DNA from: a virus
Length of the DNA: 64,000 nucleotides
Strand: one strand, 5' to 3'
IMG/VR virus record: IMGVR_UViG_3300030119_000590
Span: 1 to 64,000 of that record
A model generated the notes under the pieces. The model ran no database searches and had not been told where the DNA came from. It worked only from the letters and a program-made list of their open reading frames with translations. Shown here piece by piece: positions 19,430-28,606 of this stretch (positions are counted from its first letter, which is position 1; every line of letters begins with the position of its first letter). The position numbers and the translations under genes are program-made.

Positions 19430-22400
19430 ATGATAAAGCCGTTGAAAGTTTCTGACAAATCGGTTAGGAGGTTTAAAACACACAAGTTGTGGTCGTATGA
19501 TAATATTACATCAGTTGATGATATATTACTTGAACAAGAAAACTTGGACGGACCTTTGTCATTATTCTTAGATGAAAGTACGGTGTTATCACCTGAACAA
19601 ACAAGTTCATCCACCAAATTAAAAGTAACACGTGGAAAACGATATGAACCAACAGATACTTTTTATCCCGTTGGGCATAGCTTACACGATCAAACAAAAG
19701 AACTTATAAATGGTGATGGATCGTATCAACGTGTGGTGTACAATTCAATTAAGCATTTGTTTTACAATGAGTATGGTGTTAGTACATCATTAAGTTCCAC
19801 AGGAACTAATGTAAAAAACCCATTGATGGTATTTGGTTCAGAGACAGGTAACTATATGATGAATACCCGTGCGGAAAATACCATATTTAGCACAAATAAT
19901 AACGTAGACTACGAACGACGTTCGTTGCAAGATGATATCATCGTAGTTCAGTTTGATTCATCTCAAATGGGTGAAAAAATAAAACCTGGAGACTTTAGAA
20001 TACGAGATTATAGTTCACCTTATGGAGTTCTTGAAGTTGTCGATGACGGTGCAACAAATTTAGTGATTAGCACATCGTCTTTTAATGAAATTAAGGAAGT
20101 GAGTGGTTCTTCGTTGACCGATGTAAAATCAATTAACTCTGATAGTCCAATATTTAATTTTAATGATCTTACGTTTGGATATAAAATATCTTCCGCAGGA
20201 AAATACTTTATATCGGGTCAACCGGTTATGTCAGATGCTCCAACGGAAGTAAATTCTGGTCGTGCGGTTTTGTATAAATTAAATGAAGAAACTCAGGAAT
20301 TTCAAATACTTCGTGAATTTTTTAATCCGTTTACTCAAAATGGACTTTCAACAGAAATACAAAATGATAATACCGGATTTTTGATGACAGAACTTGAAGG
20401 TATGTTGATAAACGAAGATTATTCTATAAACGATAATTTTGGTGATGCGGTTGAATTAAAGCACAATTGTTGTGTAGTTGGTTCGTCTCAATCTCATATA
20501 AGAGGTGTATGTAGTGAACTTGGAAAAACTGGTCATATATTTGTTTACGATAGAGATAAAGGTGGTGCAGACCATTGGGGTCTTGTTAATATAATTGAAG
20601 GAGAACCTGGAACTGAATTTGGTGCATCGGTATCTATAAAAGGAAAACATATGGTTGTAGGTGCACCTGGATATAACAACTCGGAGGGTGCTATATATCT
20701 TTTTGAGAAATCAGTTAGAACTGAATCACATCCGTGGAAAAGAATTTCAAACTCTTTTGATGATTATGATTGGGATGAAGAGCAAGGTGTATATGTAGGA
20801 AAACCAACTGGTGAAAAACTTGAAAGAAATAATAAATCAGTTTCTAGGTATAACATTAAGAGTTTAGTTCCCAATGCTGATAAGTTAACTCACTTTTATA
20901 TAGATTCAAGTAAGTTTCTCACGAATTTATGCACAGAGGCAAACTTAAACCAATACACAATTTCTGTGGGAAGTTCCACAAACGACCAAACAAATGGAAT
21001 TAGTGCTTCGGGTTGGAAGATGTCAGGTATTTTATCAGCATCTGGTTCAGACTCATCTGAGTCATCACTTCCGTATCCTGTTGATGTTTATGATTCTTCA
21101 GATAATTTAATTGGCAACATTATATATACTGGAAAACCAAAGGTTATGAGTTTGTACTTTTCATTTGGTGAAGATAACTTAAATTGTATAAGTGGAACGA
21201 TTCAAGGAAACTCATGTAGAATGACAGGTGGGTTGTTACAAGAACAATGTTCAGAACCAGGATTTACAGAATATAGAGTATCTTTGTCGGAGAGTGTCAG
21301 TGATCAACTAAATGGAGTAACTTCTTCTACATGGATGAAACCTGGAATATTGTCGGTGTCAGGTTCTGACACATCAACTTCGTCTGAACCATATGCAGTG
21401 GATGTATACGACTCTTCTAATTCCTTGATAGGACATATTACATATACTGGTAAACCAAAATCAATGAACTTGTATTTTAGAACATCTGATATGGATGCTT
21501 CTTGCGTTTATGGTAAGATTGAAGGAAATATCTGTATACTACCAACAGAGTTAGTTATATCCGGAACAACATCTGGTATCTGTACAGAGGACGGATATAC
21601 GGAATATGAGGTTTCACCCCAAGAGGGAATTACAGACCAAGAAGCAGGTATAATTTCATCTACATGGACTCGTCTTGGTATTTTATCATTACCAAGCACA
21701 AAGGACACTTCTCAACCCACACCAAATCCAGTGGATGTGCTTTATCAAGATGAATTATTAGGACACATTACGTTCACAGGTACTCCTGCAAGTGACAGAA
21801 TATATTTCACAGAGGGTGCAATATGTCTGTCTGGTAAAATAATAAAAGGCGAGTGCATATTGTCAGAACACCAACCATTAATAGGAAAGAAAATATCAGG
21901 TGATTTGATTGATTATTCTGTTTCAACCGAACTTGGTGTGAATGACAACATCAATGGAATTATATCTTCTGAGTGGCTATATTCTGGAATATTATCACTA
22001 CCTTACGCAGATTCTACAAATTCAAGCACACCTTATTTCATAGATGTATATGATATAGATGGTTTGTTTGTAGGACATATAACATATACAGGATTACCAG
22101 TTAGTTCTAATATATACTTTACTGACCAAGAAGGTTTTGTATTTGTGGGTACAATCGTAGGTGGTAAATGTGAATTCAAATATTTAAATGAACCACCTGA
22201 ACAACCTACTCTTGAACAACTTGAGTGTACAGAGGATGGCTTTAACACTTACAATGTTTCATCGGAGCAGATAGTAGACGATAGTGAGTGGGGAGTAAAA
22301 ACATCAACATGGGCATATACAGGTACTTTATCAATATCACACGCAGATACAAAATATGGTACTCAGTCTTATACAGTAGATGTTATTGATCAACGAAATA

Positions 22401-25400
22401 TTATGCTTGGTACACTTACCTATTATGGAAACCCAAGCAGTATGAACATTTACTTTAAACGAGATAACTCATTAGGTTGTGAGTCAGGAGTTATCGTTGA
22501 TAATGTATGTAAACTTACACCATACGATATTATTGATAAGACTGAGTTTAAAGAAACTCCATGTGATTCAATCGATGCTATTGAGATAGAAACATTTGAC
22601 GGAGAATATATAGCAACTGAAGGAACTGTTACTGGATTTCCACCACACCAATACGAGGAAGATGACAATGGAAATACATCACCTGAACATTCTATTGGTA
22701 ATATTACATGGGATTTAGTAGAAGTAATAACCGTTCCTGGATCACGAAGGTTGGGAGAGCAACTAAAGTTAACGGGTGACTTAATTTATTCAACATCACC
22801 AAGTTCACGCATTAAATATTGCAATGTGTTAAAGAAGCTACCGAAAACAACAGAGTGTGGTGTGGGTTGGAAACACACACATAATATTACAAAAAACGGA
22901 ATTTACAACTTTGACACAGATCCAATTGGTTTGGGTGACGGGTTTGAAAGAGTAAGTGCCGATGTAAATGACAATGAAGTAGTAATCAAAACTATATTCT
23001 TAAACTCTGACCCAAAATATACTTCTGGATTTGTTTATAGAGTTGATGCACCGTTGAACGAATCCTTTTCATCTTTTAATAATGAACTTATAGTTTCGGG
23101 TGGAACTTATGTTGAGGGTAGTATGATAACTCTCACACTATCAAATGGAATGCACGATGTTTACCTCGGACGAATTGATAAATCAGGCCAACTTGTAGGA
23201 AGACAATCTAGAATTAATTTGGCAATAAATCCAATACCATACAATTTAACATCTAGAAAAGATTTAGTAAAATTTCCATATGATTATGATTTTAATGTAG
23301 ACGGAAGTTTTGGAATATCACTTGATGCTAATGAAAAGTTTTTACTCATAGGTGATGCTTACGACAGAAAGTTTAATGATCCGAATAACCCAAACGCAGA
23401 GTTTGTTGCTGGTGCAGTTTATGCATTTTCTGTTGACGGTGGTAAGATTTCTTTTCTAGAAAAATTATATGCCGATGAATTAGAGGAATTCACTTATTCA
23501 AGTGAATACGGAAGAAGTGTCTCGATACAAGGAACTGATTTTCTGGTAGGAGCACCAAGTAAAGATGCAAGTGAAATATCGGTTTTAGATGGTGGTGAGA
23601 ATATTGGGGTAAAAGACTTTAGAAGAGGAACACGAAGAATTTCAGACCGAACATATGTTTCTGAGCAATTGATTTATACAAATGCAGAATGCTCTTATGT
23701 CGGTGGAGATATGCCAGATGTGGTGGTAAAAATACCAATAGATACATTGGAAGTAAATGAAAGTCTAATTTCTGAATTTATGATTACGGCCGACTTTATA
23801 AAAACTGATAAAAATAGTTTGTACACTCTACGGATACCAACAGACTATACAAAACATATTGTGTCACCTGATAAATCTGTTACTGACAATGTGTCTAAAA
23901 TAACTTCATCAACTTGGATGACAACTGGTGTTCTGTGGTTACCACCGGCAGTTACAAATGAAACTGCAACACCTACTCCGATTGATGTATACGATTCACA
24001 AAAGAACTTTCTTGGTCACATTACTTATACAGGTCAACTATCGGTAAATAAAATTTATTTTGTTGAAAATGGAACACCATATGTTGGTGAGATAGAAAAT
24101 TCTCGATGTATGTTGACAGATTATACAGAAAATCTTGGGTCGGTAACCCGTGGTGTTTATCGAGATTTGACAAAAATTGAAGATGGCAAAGTTTGGTTTT
24201 ATGTTGATGTTGATCCAGATACATTTACGCAAACAGACCGAACGTGGTCACAAGACGGAGTTGAGTTTGTTTATTATGTTGATAGAAATGCAGAAGAAGG
24301 TTCGGTTTTTTATTATAGAATTGGGGAGTCTAGTATTGATAGAAAGGCATTTGTTAAGACAAATAAATACCCATATAAAGTCAGACATCAGTTTGGAACT
24401 GCTGTATCGTTAAGTTCTGATTATATTTATGTTGGTTCTCCTGTTATGGGAGATTTTCCTGCAAATGAACTAGAAGCATTTGAAGGGTCTGACCTTGGTT
24501 TATTTGAACAATGCTCTAAGATCTATTCTTCGTATGGAGATATTGCATGGGGACGTCTATCAAACATGGATAAAGATGTTTCTGGTAAAATTTTGGCATA
24601 CGATGTTGCTTCTTTGCGTGATGACGAAAGAGTTTATGTTGGGAATGTGTTTTACAAAAATGGAATTGCAGTTATTACTAATTCCTCAGACTATTTCAAA
24701 AATATGTTTTCTGGCTCAAATGATACAGGATTTGAAGTTTCGTATCGTGGAACTCATGCAATATATGAAAATGAAATATTATGTTCAGTTGCACCTTCTG
24801 AGTTCAATGTAAGTACAAATCCAACTTCTGTTTCGTATGATGATATTGATTACGATGTAAATGGTGATACTCAATTTGACATAAAAGACTTGGCATATAT
24901 TTACCGATATATGATTGGTTCTTTGGTTGATATACAAATTGATATCGAGGAAAGCTATACTGTCCAAAAAGAAACACTTGAAACCATTTGTAGAGAGTTT
25001 TCAATTCCGTATCCATCATCAATTGACATAGAAAAAAGATTTAAAATACCAGTAGAAGTTTCGTTTGGAATGCTTGATATACGCAGAGTTAATAATGGTG
25101 TAGTGGGAAATAAACTTAGGTATGACGATGCTATTACTGTGGGAGAGTCATTAGTACTTCCATCAGGATATACACACACGGTACGACCAGTTCAGTCAAT
25201 TGAATCTATTGCAAAATTTACAGGTGTAACAGTAGATGCGATATACCAAGCCAACCCAACCGCATCTGCTTCTCCTTTATATCTAGGACAAACATTGATT
25301 ATACCAGCAGGAGGAGATTTTACACCTGGTATAAAATTCGAGGAAGGTAATAACTCTAATTGGCCAAACGATGACTTGGCATTAACTGAAACAGAAGATT

Positions 25401-25894
25401 TGATTCTTATGGATGTTCTTCTTCGTTCCACCGAAAATTCTGTAGGTGAAAACGAGTACAATAAAATACTTACGAAACTCGAGTCGTTAGAGGAACGTGG
25501 ACTACTTGATATTGATGGTGATGGTATGGTTACTGATGTAGATGCCAAATTATTAGTAAGATATTTCGTAGGAAGAACTGGAACAGATTTGACTGATGGA
25601 TTAATAAACACTTTCACAAATGGTGAAATTGCTCAAAGCAGAAATGTTGCATATCAAATATTGGAGTTTTTAGACGAACGGACTGGTAAAAATCGTGGTG
25701 TTGAAATACTTCAAGATTTCGTGGATTATCGTGAAAATGATGCAAAGGATCAACTTGGAAGTTATTTAGCACCATTTGCAACCACAATCGGTATTTATAG
25801 TGGGTTGGAACTTGTTATGGTTGCTAAATTAAGTAGACCCGTGAAGATAGTTCCTAACTATCCAATTAATTTTTTGGTGAAATATGACACTTAA
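19430..25894 (+). CDS. Giant adhesin-like tail protein: FG-GAP propeller, GILS modules, dockerin-like repeats, LysM
   Basis: A 2154-residue protein, probably a receptor-binding or fibre component. Visible parts in order: N-terminal attachment domain (1-340); FG-GAP-like blades (FGDAV at about 338, FGASVSI and MVVGAPG at about 396-412, later FGISLDA at about 1294, YGRSVSIQG and LVGAPS at about 1360, FGTAVSL at about 1655); six GILS modules (five at about 507-1029, one at about 1473-1563) inserted in the propeller; a dockerin-type calcium loop DVNGDTQFDIKDL (about 1807-1819); a LysM-like domain (YTHTVRPVQSIESIAKF to LGQTLIIPAGG, about 1914-1962); a second dockerin-type loop DIDGDGMVTDVDA (about 2027-2039). 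FG-GAP domains bind ligands and calcium, LysM binds peptidoglycan or chitin-like glycans; the role in this phage is inferred. Confidence 0.85.
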   Translation: MIKPLKVSDKSVRRFKTHKLWSYDNITSVDDILLEQENLDGPLSLFLDESTVLSPEQTSSSTKLKVTRGKRYEPTDTFYPVGHSLHDQTKELINGDGSYQRVVYNSIKHLFYNEYGVSTSLSSTGTNVKNPLMVFGSETGNYMMNTRAENTIFSTNNNVDYERRSLQDDIIVVQFDSSQMGEKIKPGDFRIRDYSSPYGVLEVVDDGATNLVISTSSFNEIKEVSGSSLTDVKSINSDSPIFNFNDLTFGYKISSAGKYFISGQPVMSDAPTEVNSGRAVLYKLNEETQEFQILREFFNPFTQNGLSTEIQNDNTGFLMTELEGMLINEDYSINDNFGDAVELKHNCCVVGSSQSHIRGVCSELGKTGHIFVYDRDKGGADHWGLVNIIEGEPGTEFGASVSIKGKHMVVGAPGYNNSEGAIYLFEKSVRTESHPWKRISNSFDDYDWDEEQGVYVGKPTGEKLERNNKSVSRYNIKSLVPNADKLTHFYIDSSKFLTNLCTEANLNQYTISVGSSTNDQTNGISASGWKMSGILSASGSDSSESSLPYPVDVYDSSDNLIGNIIYTGKPKVMSLYFSFGEDNLNCISGTIQGNSCRMTGGLLQEQCSEPGFTEYRVSLSESVSDQLNGVTSSTWMKPGILSVSGSDTSTSSEPYAVDVYDSSNSLIGHITYTGKPKSMNLYFRTSDMDASCVYGKIEGNICILPTELVISGTTSGICTEDGYTEYEVSPQEGITDQEAGIISSTWTRLGILSLPSTKDTSQPTPNPVDVLYQDELLGHITFTGTPASDRIYFTEGAICLSGKIIKGECILSEHQPLIGKKISGDLIDYSVSTELGVNDNINGIISSEWLYSGILSLPYADSTNSSTPYFIDVYDIDGLFVGHITYTGLPVSSNIYFTDQEGFVFVGTIVGGKCEFKYLNEPPEQPTLEQLECTEDGFNTYNVSSEQIVDDSEWGVKTSTWAYTGTLSISHADTKYGTQSYTVDVIDQRNIMLGTLTYYGNPSSMNIYFKRDNSLGCESGVIVDNVCKLTPYDIIDKTEFKETPCDSIDAIEIETFDGEYIATEGTVTGFPPHQYEEDDNGNTSPEHSIGNITWDLVEVITVPGSRRLGEQLKLTGDLIYSTSPSSRIKYCNVLKKLPKTTECGVGWKHTHNITKNGIYNFDTDPIGLGDGFERVSADVNDNEVVIKTIFLNSDPKYTSGFVYRVDAPLNESFSSFNNELIVSGGTYVEGSMITLTLSNGMHDVYLGRIDKSGQLVGRQSRINLAINPIPYNLTSRKDLVKFPYDYDFNVDGSFGISLDANEKFLLIGDAYDRKFNDPNNPNAEFVAGAVYAFSVDGGKISFLEKLYADELEEFTYSSEYGRSVSIQGTDFLVGAPSKDASEISVLDGGENIGVKDFRRGTRRISDRTYVSEQLIYTNAECSYVGGDMPDVVVKIPIDTLEVNESLISEFMITADFIKTDKNSLYTLRIPTDYTKHIVSPDKSVTDNVSKITSSTWMTTGVLWLPPAVTNETATPTPIDVYDSQKNFLGHITYTGQLSVNKIYFVENGTPYVGEIENSRCMLTDYTENLGSVTRGVYRDLTKIEDGKVWFYVDVDPDTFTQTDRTWSQDGVEFVYYVDRNAEEGSVFYYRIGESSIDRKAFVKTNKYPYKVRHQFGTAVSLSSDYIYVGSPVMGDFPANELEAFEGSDLGLFEQCSKIYSSYGDIAWGRLSNMDKDVSGKILAYDVASLRDDERVYVGNVFYKNGIAVITNSSDYFKNMFSGSNDTGFEVSYRGTHAIYENEILCSVAPSEFNVSTNPTSVSYDDIDYDVNGDTQFDIKDLAYIYRYMIGSLVDIQIDIEESYTVQKETLETICREFSIPYPSSIDIEKRFKIPVEVSFGMLDIRRVNNGVVGNKLRYDDAITVGESLVLPSGYTHTVRPVQSIESIAKFTGVTVDAIYQANPTASASPLYLGQTLIIPAGGDFTPGIKFEEGNNSNWPNDDLALTETEDLILMDVLLRSTENSVGENEYNKILTKLESLEERGLLDIDGDGMVTDVDAKLLVRYFVGRTGTDLTDGLINTFTNGEIAQSRNVAYQILEFLDERTGKNRGVEILQDFVDYRENDAKDQLGSYLAPFATTIGIYSGLELVMVAKLSRPVKIVPNYPINFLVKYDT
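20950..22515 (+). repeat. Five GILS-type modules in tandem
   Basis: Five units of roughly 90 residues (starting near 20950, 21266, 21600, 21910 and 22243) share the order V-S-x5-D-x3-G-(I/V), SS-x-W, G-I-L-S, P-Y-x-V-D-V, G-H-I-T-Y-T-G and a final cysteine. A sixth copy is at about 23848-24118. DNA identity between copies is only partial. Confidence 0.85.
23848..24118 (+). repeat. Sixth GILS-type module, separated from the others
   Basis: Same order as the tandem copies: SS-T-W, GVLWLP, P-I-D-V-Y-D, GHITYTG, K-I-Y-F and a final cysteine. It lies between two FG-GAP-like segments, some 440 residues after the fifth copy. Confidence 0.8.
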
Positions 25895-25906
25895 ACAAAA
25901 TTACCT

Positions 25907-25916
25907 TATATTTATT
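25907..25916 (+). promoter_or_regulatory. Candidate late promoter motif
   Basis: TATATTTATT, 28 bases before the ATG at 25945, with a clear ribosome site (AAGGAG at about 25931) in between. Here the spacing allows a normal leader. Confidence 0.6.
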
Positions 25917-25944
25917 AATAACAAACCTTTAAGGAGAGAAGATT

Positions 25945-26412
25945 ATGGCACAACCACAACCTAAGACAGTATTTGAAAACGAAACAAGTAGAGCATCACT
26001 CAAAACAAATCTATTAGATAGATTAGAAAAGTACAACTCCGTATATCGTGAGTCTGCACCTTCACCAACTGGAAAAGGTGCACCAGGTATTCCAAACTCA
26101 GGTCTTAAAAACGAGAGAGTTGCAGGTGACTATTTTGGATATGGTGGTCAAGTTCGTAAGTTTAACGAGGGTTCAACCGGTATTATACAAAATAGAGGAT
26201 TTGTGTGCGGAAAGCAGTCAATGGGAAAATCAGACTATGAAGGGACTGAGAATGGTAAGTCAACCGCTGCTGACAAAAGCATTTATCGTAACTATATGAA
26301 AGCAGATAAGTATGGTGATTCATCTGCAATTAGTGGACTTGCCCAAGGGTTGAGAACCAACACATCAGCAGGTGCCGGTATGAGAAGAGGTGGTGGGGGT
26401 GCTTATTCCTAA
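25945..26412 (+). CDS. Small Gly/Ser-rich virion-region protein, unknown
   Basis: A 155-residue protein with its own promoter-like motif and a strong ribosome site. The sequence is polar, rich in Gly, Ser and Asn, and ends GAGMRRGGGGAYS. No domain is recognised. Following the two tail-fibre genes and preceding the replication block, it may be a minor structural or fibre-associated protein. Confidence 0.75.
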   Translation: MAQPQPKTVFENETSRASLKTNLLDRLEKYNSVYRESAPSPTGKGAPGIPNSGLKNERVAGDYFGYGGQVRKFNEGSTGIIQNRGFVCGKQSMGKSDYEGTENGKSTAADKSIYRNYMKADKYGDSSAISGLAQGLRTNTSAGAGMRRGGGGAYS

Positions 26413-26426
26413 ACCTTTTTTCTTTC

Positions 26427-26455
26427 TTGCATTTTTTCCGACATTAGCATAACAT
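26427..26455 (+). promoter_or_regulatory. Possible sigma70-type promoter before the replication genes
   Basis: TTGCAT (26427-26432), 17-base spacer, TAACAT (26450-26455), nine bases before the ATG at 26464. The TATTTAT motif is absent from this gap, which fits an earlier transcription class for the replication and repair genes. The match is weak. Confidence 0.3.
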
Positions 26456-26463
26456 AATAAGTT

Positions 26464-26985
26464 ATGCAAAATAAATCCTATTGTTTAGGATTGGATATAA
26501 GTTCAACCGTTGTTGGTTATTGTGTATCTAGTTCAAAAAACGAAATTGTTGATGCGGGTTATATTGATATTCATAAATTAACAAGCATTAAAGAAAAAGC
26601 ACATAAAATTGCTCAGTATCTCGACTCAAGATCTATTGATCCTTCAATTATAATAGTTGAGGATTCATTGAGTGGATTTGGTGGAGGGAGAACCAGTCAA
26701 CAAACCATAGTAAAACTTGCAAAGTGTAATGCAGTTATAAGTTATGTTATTGAAGCATTGTATGAGGTTGATATAAATCACATTAACGTATCTACTTTAA
26801 GAAAAGCAGTTTTCGGTAAAAGTCGTGAAAAAGGTGTAGATAGCAAGACGTTTGTACGTGAACAACTTAAAAATAAGATTGATTTATCCAAGTTTATTGT
26901 CTATAATAGTAGAAATAATTATGATAAAAGGAACTACGATATGTTAGACGCAACGGTAGCATCGCTTTATCACTGGTATAAGTAA
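26464..26985 (+). CDS. RuvC-like Holliday-junction resolvase
   Basis: A 173-residue protein with the RNase H/RuvC layout: a first strand with LGLDIS (Asp11), a central strand IIIVED (Glu66, Asp67) and a C-terminal helix with DMLDATVASLY (Asp159, Asp162). These acidic residues would bind the two metals needed to cut branched DNA. Such an enzyme would resolve recombination intermediates or trim branched DNA before packaging, the job of endonuclease VII in T4. Length fits RuvC (about 170 residues). It is followed after two bases by the primase gene. Confidence 0.85.
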   Translation: MQNKSYCLGLDISSTVVGYCVSSSKNEIVDAGYIDIHKLTSIKEKAHKIAQYLDSRSIDPSIIIVEDSLSGFGGGRTSQQTIVKLAKCNAVISYVIEALYEVDINHINVSTLRKAVFGKSREKGVDSKTFVREQLKNKIDLSKFIVYNSRNNYDKRNYDMLDATVASLYHWYK

Positions 26986-26987
26986 TT

Positions 26988-27914
26988 GTGGGCATTTCTG
27001 AGCAAAAGTTACTGACCTTACTTCAGAAGGTCTTGGGTGAAGGTAAAATCGTCTCTAAAGACGAAGCAATGTTTATATGCCCATTTTCACACCACCGAAA
27101 ACCAAAATTGGCTGTGAATCTATCTACGCAGAGGTGGCAGAGTTGGATTGATACAAATGCAAAAGGTCGTAGTATCTTTGCGTTATTCAAGAGGTTACAA
27201 GTTCCAAGCAATTACTTTGCCGAGTTATCAAAGATTGTAAAACTTCCGAAAAGCACTAAGTTGGTAGATGCAGAAGAGAAGTATGTGTCATTACCTTATG
27301 AGTTTAAAAGATTGACCGAAACTCACAAAGACTTTTCTTACACACAGGCAATAAACTATTTGAAGAATCGTGGAATTAAATCGTATGATATTGAACGATA
27401 CGACATAGGATATTGCTCTGATGGAGATTATTCAGGTAGAATTATAGTTCCATCATATGATCAAGATAATAAATTAAATTATTTTATTGCAAGAGATTTC
27501 ACAGGAAATGCTTATTTAAAATACAAAAATCCACCGGTCAGTAAAGATGTGGTGGTGTTTGAGAATCAAATAGATTACTCAGAACCTATTGTATTATGCG
27601 AAGGAGTATTCGACGCAATTGCTATACGGCGGAATGCAATTGCTCTTTTAGGTAAAAACATACCAAGTAAATTAAAAATTAAAATGATTGAAAACAAAGT
27701 TTCTGAAGTTTATGTGGTTCTTGACGAAGATGCCATTAAAAATGCAGTAGCAATTACAGAAACATTGTTGAATGAGGACATCAAAGTGCGATTCGTTAAA
27801 ATGGGAAACGAAGATGCCGCCGACGTTGGATTTCGAGGAATGGTGGAAAAACTTCGGAATACACCCATAATGGGTTTTGACGCATTGATGAAACAAAAGT
27901 TATGCATGAGTTAG
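26988..27914 (+). CDS. 61: DNA primase, TOPRIM type (gp61-like)
   Basis: A 308-residue primase. The N-terminal part carries FICPFSHHRKPK (about residues 28-39), a probable degenerate zinc-binding region. The TOPRIM core shows the acidic motif CEGVFDAIAI (about residue 203 onward) and VVLDEDA (about 243), which bind magnesium. It would make RNA primers for lagging-strand synthesis; T4 gp61 is of similar size (342 residues). Starts with GTG at 26988, two bases behind the RuvC-like gene, and overlaps the start of the nuclease gene by 13 bases. Confidence 0.85.
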   Translation: MGISEQKLLTLLQKVLGEGKIVSKDEAMFICPFSHHRKPKLAVNLSTQRWQSWIDTNAKGRSIFALFKRLQVPSNYFAELSKIVKLPKSTKLVDAEEKYVSLPYEFKRLTETHKDFSYTQAINYLKNRGIKSYDIERYDIGYCSDGDYSGRIIVPSYDQDNKLNYFIARDFTGNAYLKYKNPPVSKDVVVFENQIDYSEPIVLCEGVFDAIAIRRNAIALLGKNIPSKLKIKMIENKVSEVYVVLDEDAIKNAVAITETLLNEDIKVRFVKMGNEDAADVGFRGMVEKLRNTPIMGFDALMKQKLCMS

Positions 27915-28606
27915 ACACGAAGATAAAAAAGGTTGAAAAAATTTATCATGTATCAGATATTCACCTAAGAAACGTAAAACGTCACAAGGAATACCGAAGT
28001 GTATTTGAAAACTTTTACAAACAGCTAAAAGAAGATGCACTTGAAAACGCAATAATTTTTATTGGTGGGGATGTTGCTCATGCCAAAACAGAAATGAGTC
28101 CTGAACTGGTCGCGGAGATTGCAGATTTCTTTAATAAATGTGCAGAGATACACCCAACACTATTGATAGCAGGAAATCATGATTGTAATTTAAATAATCC
28201 AGATAGATTAGATGTATTGACTCCAATAGTTGATATGCTTGATAATGATAATCTGTTTTATTTAAGGGAAACAGGTGTGTATAAAATTGGTGATGTTGCA
28301 ATTAGTGTGTTTGGTATATTTGAAGACCCAAGTGAATATATTCGTGGAAAAGATATAACCGATAAGTCAATATCAACAAAGATTGCAGTATATCATGGCG
28401 CAATCAAACGAAGCAGAACAGACGTGGGTTACGTTATCGTTGGTGGTGATGTGCCTATGTATATGTTTGACGGATACGATATGGTAATGCTTGGGGATAT
28501 TCACAAGCATCAAATTTTACAAGAATATCATACTGAGGCATTGTTTGTACCTGAATCAAAAACAGATGAATATGTTCTTGATGGGTGGGAGGTCTGCGAT
28601 GACTAA
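27902..28606 (+). CDS. 47: N-terminal half of SbcD/Mre11-type nuclease (gp47-like), truncated
   Basis: A 234-residue metallophosphoesterase. Motifs: HVSDIH (Asp19, His21), IGGDVAHAK (about 52-60), IAGNHDCN (about 88-95), YHGAIKR and GDIHKH (about 198-203). These are the five phosphoesterase motifs of gp47/SbcD. The protein stops shortly after GDIHKH, where relatives continue with a Y-x-GS-x-Q-x-x-x-GE segment and a capping domain. Those parts are missing here but are found at the start of the gene at 29524. A glycosyltransferase gene lies between. The last eight bases overlap that gene. The fragment keeps the whole metal site and may still assemble with the fused protein. Confidence 0.88.
   Translation: MHELDTKIKKVEKIYHVSDIHLRNVKRHKEYRSVFENFYKQLKEDALENAIIFIGGDVAHAKTEMSPELVAEIADFFNKCAEIHPTLLIAGNHDCNLNNPDRLDVLTPIVDMLDNDNLFYLRETGVYKIGDVAISVFGIFEDPSEYIRGKDITDKSISTKIAVYHGAIKRSRTDVGYVIVGGDVPMYMFDGYDMVMLGDIHKHQILQEYHTEALFVPESKTDEYVLDGWEVCDD

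Noticed and set aside
28491-28598. Longer N-terminus for the glycosyltransferase from the ATG at 28491
   Set aside because: The extra 36 residues overlap the gp47 frame, look like a shadow of it, and the ATG at 28599 has a good ribosome site.
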